The position numbers were made by a program, and so were the translations under genes. A stretch of 64,000 nt of DNA. Source: Cristatella mucedo. Lineage: Eukaryota; Bryozoa; Phylactolaemata; Cristatellidae. Shown here piece by piece: positions 46,101-58,862 of this stretch. Under the pieces are notes generated by a model, which worked only from the letters and a program-made list of their open reading frames with translations, was not told where the DNA came from and did no database searches. How positions within the stretch are numbered: position 1 is the first letter of the stretch; the number at the start of each line of letters is the position of its first letter. Where the stretch lies: the NCBI GenBank assembly GCA_009760855.2, contig WPIO01000068.1, forward strand, positions 1,816,501 through 1,880,500, read 5' to 3'.

Positions 46101-49100
46101 GAATTAAATTTGAAATGTGAGTTCAGCTCTGCTTTTTTGGCGTAGTCTTTAATTTTTTTTTATTTCGGTTTGATACATTTAGCTGTATATGTCATCAAAT
46201 GTCCTGGAGCTTTACGTTCTGTAATCGTGGACATATAGAATCGATTGTATCAAGCCGAAATAAAAAATATTAAAGACTAGGGTCAAACACGCCGAGTTGA
46301 ACTCACACTTCAAATTTCACTCTGATACATGAAATGTTAGTTATTTAATTTAAAAGGTACCAGCCAACCCTGGAAATGAAGCTGTATAAAAGTCACAAGT
46401 ATGCGCCTCAACAAGCTTAAAGCATCTATAGCGATCTACCAAGTTTCGACAAGTTATGATACGAGTCGCATGTAATGCAGAGATAGGTAAGTCTGCTATG
46501 TGTAGATTTGTTGCTTCCGGTTTACATCCGGGTTAGGCGTGATTTGCATAGCGAATTTTTCCTTGAATTTTTCCTTTCATGCAGAAGTCGTCAGAACTTC
46601 CGATCCCAGTTCTAACATATTTGTCTTTCGAAAGGTACCATGAAGACACATTCGATTTTCGGACAACTTTTATAGGTATTTCCTTGGCTTCCCCCCTTAG
46701 CTTTAAGCCCCAAATACTAGACACTAAAACCAAGTCCCAAACGGAAAAGACCTCGCAAAAAGCGTTTTTTAATGTAGAAACAAGCAGATGGTGGCCATCA
46801 TGTTGAACTTACAGCTGTGGGCACAGCGCTATCAGCAGAAAGTTTGCCGTCTCTATGCACAGTCGTGTCCTAATTAGTAGTTGGTTCCTAGGTCTCCGCT
46901 TGCTAGCGATCTGTTCGACTGTCCGCTTGCTCACTTTCGAAGGCCTCACTTTGTTGAATGTGCTGCTTGCTGTTTCATATGTCTTTGTAGGTGGATGGCT
47001 GTGGTTGTGCTTGTATGATTGATTCTCGGGCAGTCGTCAACGATCTTGCATGTTTTCTGCCCCTGCCCGTCGTGCATAACTAGCAAGAACTGACAGGAAG
47101 TCAGCCCATCTTTACTCTGCTCATGATTCTGTTTACTACTCTGTAGGACTTGTTCTATCCAGGGTGTGCGCACACAGTAGGGGAGGAGATACGTCTCGTA
47201 TACTGCCTTCATGCTGTCAATCATATCCTAAAGTAAGTCTTGTCCCAGCCGCTTTATTTACATTTTTGACTGCAAACTTTAGATTGCATGTGCTCTTTTT
47301 AGGACAAGCCCTTGCAGTAGATTGCTGTGATCGGCAGCGTATTACGCTGTAAGTACTCTAAGTACTGTAAGGAAATTGAGGCAGCCATAAATTAGACTAA
47401 GAGCTGCCGAGTCTTAGCATGGCAGTGTAGTGGTGCACGTCAGGGCCTTTGTCGTGGTATGAGTTCTGAAGAACTCATTTCTAATTTATTGCTCCGTGAA
47501 AACGGGAGTGAAAGCTGCCGCAGCTCTTTTACGGATATGCAAGCAAGGCCGCTGAATAAGCTGATCTTAAAGAGCCGCCTGGTGTATGGGTCAACGAGCC
47601 GTAGAGCAGAGCCGTTGCATCCAATACGTTGCACCTGTACATTGTGTCTTTAAGTTTTGGAGGACATACCATGTCAGTAGAGGCCGGCAACGATTTGCAT
47701 GCCCCTATTGCCAAACCACAGACATGCAGTGGGGAAAGAGCCCGCAGAGAAAAGGAGTCTTGACAATCTCGAGAGAAACATGCACTCGTGTGTTATGCTA
47801 CTGGTTCGGTCGAAGACATCACTAAATCGATGACTAGACTCTTGTTATTTGTGCTATCGTTGTCCTCTCTCTCTCTCTCCCCCTCTCTGTCTCTCCCTCT
47901 CTCTGTCTCTCTCTCTCCCCCCTCTCTGTCCCTGTCTCCCTCTGTCCCTGTCTGCCTGTCTCTATTTTCTGCTCGTGTCACCTAATTAATTGTTTTAAAA
48001 TTTAGATGACATTCAAGGTTCTGGAAGCCCTGCCGGTACAGCCCGGGTCATGTCCTCAGTCTGGGCAACACTTTCGTGCTTCACCACTGCACACACTGCA
48101 ATCGCTTTGTTTTGGTCATCATTAAATGGTTCTTTCATTTCGAGCCGTGATGGCACACCAGATAAGGCGGTTGCTTTTCACGACCTCGGTCCCTGAGTCG
48201 TGGGTTCGAATCCTGCGGTGGGCAATCCTTTATTGCCCCTGCAAGCTGTAAAAATAGCCGTATTGGCTCTTCTGTTGCTCTATAAAAGGGGCTGTTAAAT
48301 CAGCTAGTATTTTTTTTATATTTATTTCGCACTCATCTTGCATGCTGCCAACAATGGCACATTCTTTTCAGCGGTCCTGAGCTGCTACTACTATGCTACT
48401 CACTACCTCAACTGCTCTCCTGACTCTGCTATGCTTCCCACTCTCTTTGTTGCGTGAGACGAAGTCTGTTGGCTACCGAATGCGTACCGAAAGCCGCTTA
48501 GGCTGTGAGTATACAAAACTCTCCTGTGTAACACCCACATTGTCTTTATGACTTTGTGGAGTTACAGGTGGAGATACATTACATTACATTACAAGCTTGG
48601 ATGGTTTCCCGATGTCACGTGCTGCCTCAGGCTTCATGCAGCTGTGGCTGTGTACGGGTTAGTGTGGTGGCCCTTACAATAGAACTTCATTCGACCGACA
48701 TCGTGTCTCATGTAGAAGTTGCTAAAGTTAGTCGTGGACTGTTATATATATACATATATATCCTTTCCTCCTTCAAACCAAGTAAAGACAACCAGGAAAT
48801 AAATTGTCTGGTCTCAGCATTGGGGGGGGGGGTTGAGACCAGGCGCTCCCACTCAGGAGGTGCTACACCTTGTAAGAAGAGCCTTGTAGATCTTTGTTTG
48901 TTGATTTTTATGCATGCAGTGCTGCATCTATTGTGCACCTCTTTTATACTAACACTAATAATTATAATGACCCTGTGCGTGTCACCCCTAACCATGTTAT
49001 TCATTTTGTTTGTTTATCAAGCATGATATTACTCACCATTCAATTGCACTTCCCTTTGCAGCAAATGTAAAGCGCCTAGAGAGAGATTGAGTTCTCAGAG

Positions 49101-52100
49101 GGCGCTTTATCAAGTGCATTATTATTATTATTATTGAGCACGTGTCACCTTTGCTGAAAGAGCTAGGATGGTTGCCGGTTGAGCAAAGGATACGGAGCAA
49201 AGTTCTTACGCTGACCAACAAGGCCCGCTACGGCTTGGCTCGTTCATACCTAGCTGAACTGCATCATCCGTTTCAGCCTGTTCGCGCCCTCAGGTCCTGT
49301 GTGGACAATAAATTAGCTGTCCCATTCCTCCGCTTAAAGACAGTTGGCGACAAGCTTTAGCTCTGCAGGTCCTAGACTGTGGAACTCGCTTCCACAATTC
49401 TTACGCAACGACATCTACTCTCCAACTGCCGACTATGGCACATCTTTTTCAGCGGTCCTGAACTGCTACTTCTATGCTACTCACTACCTCAACTGCTCTC
49501 CTGACTCTGCTATACTTGCCACTTTCTCTTTGTTGCGTGAGACGAAGTCTGTTGGCTACCGAATGCGTACCGAAAGCCGCTTAGGCTGTGAGTGCGCTAT
49601 ACAAAACTCTCCTGCGTAACGCCCACATGGTCTTTATGACTTTGTGGAGTTACTGACGGAAATACATTACATTACATTAAGTTTTGTATAGCACTCGCAG
49701 AGAGCTTAATCTCTTTCTAGGCACTGTACATTAAAGTTAAATTAAGCATGAGCAAATGGTTAGTGCAAGTCAGGGGATGCCGTGACGTCAGTTCCAGGAG
49801 TGAGTTCCAGGCTTTAGATCAATTTCAGGATGATCTGGTCCTCGTGCCTCCCTTAAATGCAGATATTGAGATGCTTCAGTGAATTGAGGGAGCAAGTCCC
49901 GCGGGGTCTTATTGAGGAACCGGAGTCCAAAGGAGATGCTGCTACCTCAAAACGTAAAACGCATCTATTTATTACAGCATTTAGTGGGTCTTTGTGATTT
50001 GTCCTGTATGTTCTTATGCGTGCTGACACTGTTGCATGCTGCCACTAACCACACTTGCATGCTGTCCCTGTGCATGTCACCCCTAACCATGTTATTCTTG
50101 TTGTTCATTGAGCATGCTACCACTGACCGTTCGATCGTGCTTCCTTTGCAGCAATTGTAAAGTGCCTAGAAAGAGATTGAGTTTTCTGAGGGCGCTTTAT
50201 CAAATTTGTTATCATTATTATTATTAAGCCAGATCACCAGTGGATCACTAGGTAAGGAGCTAACTTGGGAGTGGTTGAGATGATTGATGGTAACCTTAAG
50301 CATTTTTGGATTGTATCTGTGACTCAACAATATTTTTATACAAGCTAGACTTGACATTAGCTAGGATCGATTAGTATGATATACAGTAGACCTCGTATGC
50401 CTGTCGATGGACAGCCAATCCTAATCTTTTCTATGCTTTTTCAAGCTTGCCCTTAGTTGACCTAGTTTGTTTGATGTCTGCGCTAAACCATTGGCCGTCT
50501 GGGTGAGGGCGCACATTGTGCTTGTCAGAGATGCAAGCTCATCAAGCATGTCAGCTACTGTCGTGTTATAGCATTATACCAATGATGACAGGTCGGAAGG
50601 GGATTGAGCAGCAGGGGCAAGCAGATATTCTCATACCGACAGCACCGATGTCAATGGTCTGAGGTTTTGAGATTTGATTTCGGATGTGGAGGAGTGAGCG
50701 AAAAGTGTCTTGACTGAATGAGATCAGCAGGTCAGATGAGCAGAAGTTTGGTAATAATAATAGGTTATGGTAGCATACGCTAATGGAAGAAAATTTAATC
50801 GAATGTGTGATCCTTGTTGTGAGTGGGGTCATTCACATGAGCCCCTAGACTAGGAGTCAGTCAGTGAAAGGAATTTGGCTCTTAAGGAGTCACACAAGCT
50901 GTCAAAAAGAATGTTAAAATCACCCATAACAAGGAAAGCTTTATTTCGTGCACATAGAATCAAAATGAAGTCAGAGAAATTTGAGATTAAGGAGGACTTG
51001 TTACCTGAGGCAATGGATTACTGCCACCATTGGCAGCTTGTATTCGGAAGGACTCAAAACAAGAGATCTGAAAGACTGCTTTGAGGGGACTGCAAGCGGT
51101 TTGAAATTGAGGGAGGAGGATGCGACAGTGGCTACTCCTACCAGTTTTGATTGATCTAGGGGAATGGAAGGAGAGTCCTGTCGGTTATGGCCGTGTAGTT
51201 AGTCGATTTCAGTCAGGTCTTGATCAAATAAACTGGTAAAGGTTGTCGTCAACAATCATGTCATGTATTTTTAGGAGCTTATTGCACATTGAGCAAGAAT
51301 TCTAAAGGCAGGCATTAAGACGAACCATTGTGGTTATAGCAGGCCTGATGGCCACTAAGTTCAAGTTATTTACACCAGCGCTTGAGGGAGATTTTGCAGG
51401 GTGGCTCGTGACAGTGCTGGGAGTGCCAAGCGAGGGGGCATCCAGCCGATGTATTCACAATGTGTGGGTCTCCCAATGTTGATTGCCCAATTCACGAACC
51501 CTGGTAGCAGGATTTACGACAAAGAATGCATGTGGACGACGATAACAAAACGATATTAGGCACACACGATCATACCTAATCGGGAGGTTGCTAACAGCTG
51601 GCGAAGCTAAAACTGCAGCCTGCATGGCACCCGAGGCTTGGGAGGATGAGAATACGAGCGATTTACAGGTTGTGTTTATAATAAAATGTAATGTAATGTA
51701 TCTCCACCTGTAACTCCACAAAGTCATAAAGACTATGTGGGTGTTACGCAGGAGAGTTTTGTATGGCACACTCACAGCCTAAGTGGCTTTCGGTACGCAT
51801 TCGGTAGCCAACAGACTTCGTCTCACGCAACAAAGAGAAAGTGGGAAGCATAGCAGAGTCAGGAGAGCAGTTGAGGTAGTGAGTAGCATGGAAGTAGCAG
51901 CTCATGACCGCTGAAAAGGATGAACCATAGTCGGCAGTAGGAGAGTAGTTGTCGTTGCGTAAGAAAAAAAAGTAGGCGTCCATAGGCACCTAATTTCTAA
52001 TGCACTACAGTAAAAAAAAAAACAAGCGTACATATTGAAAACAGATTTTCGATGTATCGGTTTCTGTTCACGAATTTCGCAAGGACTTGGATTTTTGGAA

Positions 52101-55100
52101 GAGAGTTATGCGCGGGCAAGAAACGCTAATAGCGCTTTGTATGAGGAGGCAAGAACACTGGATTTACATGCAGTGGACAAGTTACATCAAATTATGTACT
52201 CCACACTTTCCTTTGTGCTTTCTTTTAGGACACGCAGCCGGGTGATTGAGAACTCGTCCGCTATCAAGTCCGGTAATGCCACACCAGACGAGTAAGCTTC
52301 TCATCCGCCCCTTTTCTGTCGTGTTTTAATGCTGCTGCTAATCGTTGTTTGATTAGAGTTCAGGCTTAGTCGGTGCAGTCACTCTTTGCTGTGGTTTTGT
52401 ACGGTCGAAGGAAAGTGCCACTGTTGGTGGTGTCTTCTTATTGCCATCTAACCTTAGCTGCTCTGTTTGAGACCGACAGTTAACGTGCATCAGATCCCCT
52501 TTGGTAGCAGACTTGCTTTGCATGGAGCGACATCGATTGGTCGTTACAGTGACCGGCTTCGTGACCAAGGTTTGACTAGGCCCAAGGTTCTGCTTTTGCT
52601 GCCCACGCGAGACTCGGCCTTGAAGTGCGTCAAGATGATAATCTCTCTTCTCATGCCCAAGGGCCAGGTAATCGAGTATCCATTGCTTGCTGCTGCTGCA
52701 ACTCGTGTGCATTCAAAGGTGCAGGCTTGCCTGGCCTTCCAAGTACCTGCGGTTCACTTTCCCTGTGCTGCTGCCATGCTTCTGCAGTATGCCCAGTGTG
52801 GCATTACTTTCCTTGGGGCGGATTATACTTTTGACCTGCCGTTCTTTGCATGGTTGACTGGCCATATCTGCATTAAGCTGGGCTGGTATATCGGCAACTG
52901 TGTGCTGTTTAGAAGCAGCAGCCTTTTTTGGTATTTTGGTGTTTTCTATCTTCTTCTGGGAAGCCCTTGCCCGTGACACTTACTATGCAATATAGTCGTG
53001 GTTGAAAGGGACGACTAACTGTGTTTTTCGGCCGTTCTCTTTGCCGTTGGAGATAATTGCTTCAAATCTTTGGCCCATGACGTGCAGGGACAAGCTACAC
53101 CATGTAAGGCGTTTGGTGAACCTCGTAGGGTTGGGCAATCGCAATCAACTTGAATCGTCCACCTTTTGTTTGACCCATCTCCCACATTTTGTGGCCCTGA
53201 GTATTTTTTAGGAGGAGAGCGTCTGTGACACGAAAATGTCAGCCACTATAGCAAAGCCAGAGTCCCACTTGATCACTGGTGGCTCATGATCGTTGCATGC
53301 ATATGCTGCTTTTTCAAAGCATAAATAGCGCCGGCTTCATCCAGGAGGCTTCATTGCAGTAGGCAGAATCGGCCGAGTCGTGTTCAGATGTCTCAACAGG
53401 GGAGATGTCTACTGTAGGTAGGCTACACACTTAAGTGCTGTCTACTCCCGAGACACCCGGATGATATTCATACCGTGATATTCATACTTTTGATCATTCT
53501 TTTTTGCAGCATATGGAAAGTGCCTAGAAAGAGACTAAGTACTCTAAGGGCACTGTGCAAATAGCAAATGTGTGTCATTATACTATTATTATTTCTACTA
53601 TTGATTCCTATTGAAGTGTGCGATCGCGATCTATAGTTTTTAGCCAGTTAGTGGCTTCTTTCAGCTGTGGAGGTGAGGCAGAACAGGAGGAGGGGTTCCA
53701 ACACGAAACATGCCGCAAAGTATGACTTTTCTCCCTCTTGGCTTTCGCCATTCACACGTTTGGCTTTTCAGCCATATTTTTATTTCACTTTCACTCACTG
53801 ATTGTGCATTTTTACGAAGTAGATGCACTTTGGCTTGACGTGCTGGGCCTTGCATTGGTTTTACCGGTTCAGAGCTGATATGCAAGTACAACTATTTCTT
53901 CATTTGTAGTCACCCAGCACTATTCGATTGATTGTGTTTTATTGCATCATTTTGTCTCCGTAGAGCTTTGTTAGTAACAAGAAAAGGTTTTTCACCGAGT
54001 ATGGAAATCCGGAAGAGGATCAGCTAACTGCCAAGAAGCCAGTGAAACCTGGTCAGTGCCTGTCTGTTCGTGTTTGCTTCTTATCTATACTGTTCTTTGG
54101 CCTTCATCCTTGGAGGGCTGTTTGTATGCATCCTGTAGCATGGTTTCTCGATGCCCACTGTGCTGTCTTGGCCAGAATGCAACACTGTGCATGCCAAGCA
54201 GAAATTCCAATTTTGCATACGAAGTCCGTCGAAGCATTGGCCTTGCATTTTTCAAGGTTTGCAGTGCTTTAGCAGTGCAGCTTGTTGGCTGCTGCCTATG
54301 CTTACAGGCCTGTCAAGCCTCCTTGGTATGAGGAGTATCGAGCGTGCGACCCGACTTCTTTATTAGGAATTCTGACGCCTGCAGCTGCATGGCTGTGCCT
54401 TGTGGTTTGTTGCGCGTGCTGATTGATCCATGTCGTTTTCCCCTGTTCGTGCCTTCTGTCAGCCTTCTTTGGTTTCCTTCTAATCGGTCGCTGGTCATCG
54501 TGCTCGATCACAGTTTTTGGCCTAGCCGCTGTAATTATATCTGTCCACCTGCCATCGCCTGTGTGGTTGCTCGCTGCCACTGCATAGGCTTCGCGTCATT
54601 CCCGTTCTCTGTTAGGCATGTTAAACATTCTTCATTAGGCGTCTTGAACGTTCTGCAGTAGTCGTCTTAGACGTCTTCGGCGTTCTACTAGGCATCTTAA
54701 ACGTTCTCCATTAGGCGTCTTACATGCTCTATTAGGCGCCTTAGCATTCTTCGCTGTTATGGAGTGGGCTACTGGTCGAATTCTATAGGATGACATCAAG
54801 ATATATGCCCTCTTCGTTTTTCCAGACGACCACCGGGCTGTATTCAGTGGGAACACGGACGACTGTTTTCGTATCGGCCTTGGCATTGCAAAGAAAGGTC
54901 TCAAACTGTACACCGAGTTCTACTCATCGGATATCATAATCGCCTCGCCGCTGGGCCTGCGCACAGTCATAGGAGCGGAGGGGTGAGCATCGGGCAAGCA
55001 GGAGCCGATCACTGCTCGCTCTCTACTGATTCACCTCTTTGGCAGCGGGAGATCCGGGCTGAAAGGTCGGCAGCAGCTGTGACTGGTGGCAGTGCAGCCG

Positions 55101-58100
55101 CTGCAGGGCTTCAGGGCATTTCGCGACCGGTGCCTACTGCAAACGGTGCTGATAGCCAGCCGTTAGGGCTCTTCTGCCGATGTACGGACGAAGCTGATAA
55201 ATCGCCTGACCTGTTTTCATCGGGAGGGGGGGCACTGCTGTCGTGCGTGGCGCTAGCTGTGTGTGCCACCAGGTCGTGACTGCACGGTCGATTATCCCTG
55301 CGACGCAGCGCCTTATGTTTTATTGACGCCCGGCCTGATGCACGCTCTATCGCAGGGACGAGTCTCGAGACTTCGACTTCCTGTCGTCTATCGAGGTGCT
55401 GGTGCTGGACCAGGCCGACGTTTTCCTGATGCAGAATTGGGACCACGTGCTGGTATTTGGGCTTGCCAAATGTGTTGCAAGCAACACCCAGCTGCCGCCT
55501 CGTCTGCCCAGAGCGCTTGCTCGGCGTGCCCGCGCTGCCCTGCTGCTGTTGCCTCTGCTGCCATCGTGCAGGACAAGCTGCCGACGCCTGTTTGCCACTT
55601 CCACTGCAAGTTTTTACGTGATCTGTCAAGCGGTCCTTCTTTACGGACTCCTGTCGGCAGGCTGTCATGGATACTTGTTTGGGACGACTGCAGCAGCAGC
55701 ACGCCAGCCTCCTGCCATCTCTCCCCTACTTCCCTCGGGACAGCCGTCCTGTGGCCGTGTTGCTGCAGCGTCAACAAGTTGGCCCTCCAGACCGGAGGTT
55801 ACGGCGTTGGCTCCTTGGCCACGGTGCTGGCTGCTCCGCCCAGTCGCCTAGCGGCCCACCTATTTCTTTCTAGCAAATCTTCGGCCATCTGCACCTGCAG
55901 CCAAAGGAGTCTCATGGTGTTGACTTCTCTCGTGTGCGCATGTGGAGTGTCTATGGGTGGTCCAAGTACTACAGGCAGACGCTGATATTCAGCGGCATCA
56001 ACTCGCCCGAACTTTCGTCGCTGTGCAGCAAGCACTGCTGCAGTATCCGTTTGGCGTGCTCTGCCACTGCCGTGCTGCACACCGAGCTTGCTCCCTGATG
56101 CCTAACAGGGTGCCGAGCTCGACCTTGATGAGGAGGCGCGACCCTTGATCTCTTCATGTGTGGAGCAACCCAGCTTAGCCGCCGCATGCATCGGGCGGAG
56201 GGTGTCTTGTGTGCGGTCGACTCTACTGTCGGCAGCAGTCGCTCGGTTGAACCCGTCAGGCTGCTTCGTTGTTCACTGGCTGGCTGCTGCCGTGCGAGCC
56301 ACATCCGTCAGGCTCCTCAGCTGGCCCGGGTCTCGCGTTTTTAGCTGTGGTTCATTGCGTGATCGGCTACGGACACCGAGTAGCAATAACTTGACCGCGT
56401 AAGGGCGTGTGCTTGGCGTTAGCGCGGATCGTCGTTTGCTCAGGCATCGTGGGTCTAACGATGCCGTGGCTGCAGTGGTCAGCATTCCAGGCCCCCGAAA
56501 TCGCGACCTCGTCGTCGGCTGAGGCAAGTAGAGAGTGCTGCCAGGTTGCCGATGGGAAGGACCGGCTCCTTAGTGCCCATAGCTGGATGAGTAGGGGCTA
56601 CGCCTTCCTCTTGACTGCTGTCCGGCATGTTTGGCTGAAGCCAGCCAACTTGGAAACGGTCGCAGAACCAGCCTAGATAAGGCATTAGCTTAGGTGTACT
56701 GTTGCGGTGGCGCATCTTTAAACCCTGAAGAAACTTGATTATCGATAAGAGCATCTTTTGCAGATAGCCCCAATAAAAGGTTAGCGAAAAGTTTAGCGAT
56801 GAGTGATGTGTCATCAGATAAGCAGTTATATTTTGTCGAAACCCAGCAGCTACTAAGCGTAGAGGAGCTGGCTGTTGTATGGCTCGTATTGTCTTCCTTA
56901 ATGGTGTCCTGCTTGATGTGGCAGCCCGAACTCTGAGGATCTGTTAAATCAATTTCAAGGCATGCTGATTTCAGTTGATTATGGGGATCAAATAGCATCA
57001 GTAGGGATTTGGGGCCACCTCACATCATTGACAGGCTTGCAATTGGTATACAGCACCGGGATTTGGGTCTCTTGCCACGAGCCGCTGCAATGACGTGTAA
57101 TGTGGAGACGTGGATGCAGCATAAGCTTGTAAGTATATGATGTTGTAAGATGCAGCCCAAGCATAGGAGTCTATGTCAGGGTGCGGTATATATGCGAGGC
57201 TCGCGGGCACTGAGCTGCTGCAGCAGCACTAGGATCAGCGGCCAGCACGCAACCCTATACTGTTGACATGTTGGTTACCTCTTGCTAAATAGTGACTACC
57301 TCTTGCTAAATAGTGGTTACCTCCTGCTAAATAGTGGTGTCTTCTCAGGTGCCGGTGTTAGACTTCAATGCTCTGGCACGAAGCCTTGTCAGTGCCGAGT
57401 CGGTCGGAGTGTCGAGCCGGTGCTAGTTTATGGCGTTTTGAACCCGAGTTTGGGAGGCTTTTCTGGCCGAACATTCTTGAATGTAGAAGCAGCTCATCCT
57501 GGTCATTCCTAAACTTAGTGTTAACTGTGTGCTGAAACCGTTAGTATCATTAGCTTAATAGGTCGAATTAGCTGAGTTCTCCATATAATATTCCTAATTC
57601 ATTTGCATAGTGCCCTGCGAGAACTTGATCTCTATTCAGGAGCTTTGCATATGCTGCAGGGCTTGAGCCCATGCTCTTGGTCGTTAAAGGCTTACCCCTG
57701 GGCCAAACTAGAGCTCTCTTTCACTATGTTTGTGGGTTCGTGACCAGTTGAAATTGAACGAAAAGGTCTTGCTTTTATCTGTATTTTCAACATTGCCACG
57801 TGACCTAAGAAGGTCAGCGTCATATCCAGACCACCTCGAACAAGGCAGCTGCTCGCTGTTAAGCCACTTGCAGCACATGCCATTAAGTTGCCACGTGGTT
57901 GGTGTGCATTGGTATTCGAAGCTGTCATTATTGGCCTTTACACGCACCAGATTATGCTGGAAAGCTTCGTGTGTCAAGGCCGTCAACCAGTGGAAGTATC
58001 TGCCACATCGTTGCACAGCTGCCACAGGTGAGACAGCGGAAGCGACTTTAAGTGCCGACCACGCAATGCACACACGCCCTGTGCTCATGCACAAGCTTGC

Positions 58101-58786
58101 ATGCACACGCACACCGAGATTTGCATGCTTCCACACTCATATATTTTCGTTTATTTGCATGCAGAGTTGATTGCTGCAGCAATTATTTGTAATTACGGCA
58201 CTGTTGCCTGTGGTTGTTTCAGGTCTTCCAGAAGATTAACGTACCTACTTTCACCGAACTGCCTGATGCTCGATTTCATTACTTCATAAAAAAGGTAAAA
58301 GGTTGTAGGGTTAGGACAACCATCAAAAATAGAAAGAATACATATCGCTTGATCCGTGCTGTTTTATGGCTGCTTCTGTTAGAATTTGGTTAGGCTGACT
58401 TTTTTGCGTGGTTGCTGGCCTCAACCGTATGTATTCAGCTGCCACAGGTGTACCTCATCGTGTCCTTTTTGTGTGTTTGTGTGTGCACACTCAGCTACCT
58501 AACTGGTATGTAGCACTGAGCCAAAGAAGACGAGCACTTCAAAAAGAGTGCACGTGGTGTATGTAATCGTGGGTGTGCTGCCTGCTGCGATTGTGATGTG
58601 ACTAAAGCCTCGCGCTTTCAGCGTGTGTGCGCTGTTTTGCTTTGCCTGACTCGCAGTGCCTGCAGAACTGCTCCCAGGCTGCGTCTTCTGGCTGCTGCAT
58701 ACTCATCAGGAGGGAGACTGCGGCAGGACAGCTGGCAGACAGACGAGATAGGCAAACACAAAAAGAGTAGTTGCTTGTGTATGAGT

Positions 58787-58862
<76 letters not shown>

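Larger units (their letters stand above)
56043..57950. other. UTP25 intron 13
   Basis: Holds a 21-bp tandem repeat and a minus-strand SINE1. The GC-rich left part (56100-56700) has open frames but nothing recognisable. Confidence 0.5.

Noticed and set aside
54983-56527. Large open frames on both strands around 55-56.5 kb
   Set aside because: They overlap UTP25 exons 12-13 in other frames and intervening GC-rich introns; the true frame is the spliced one.
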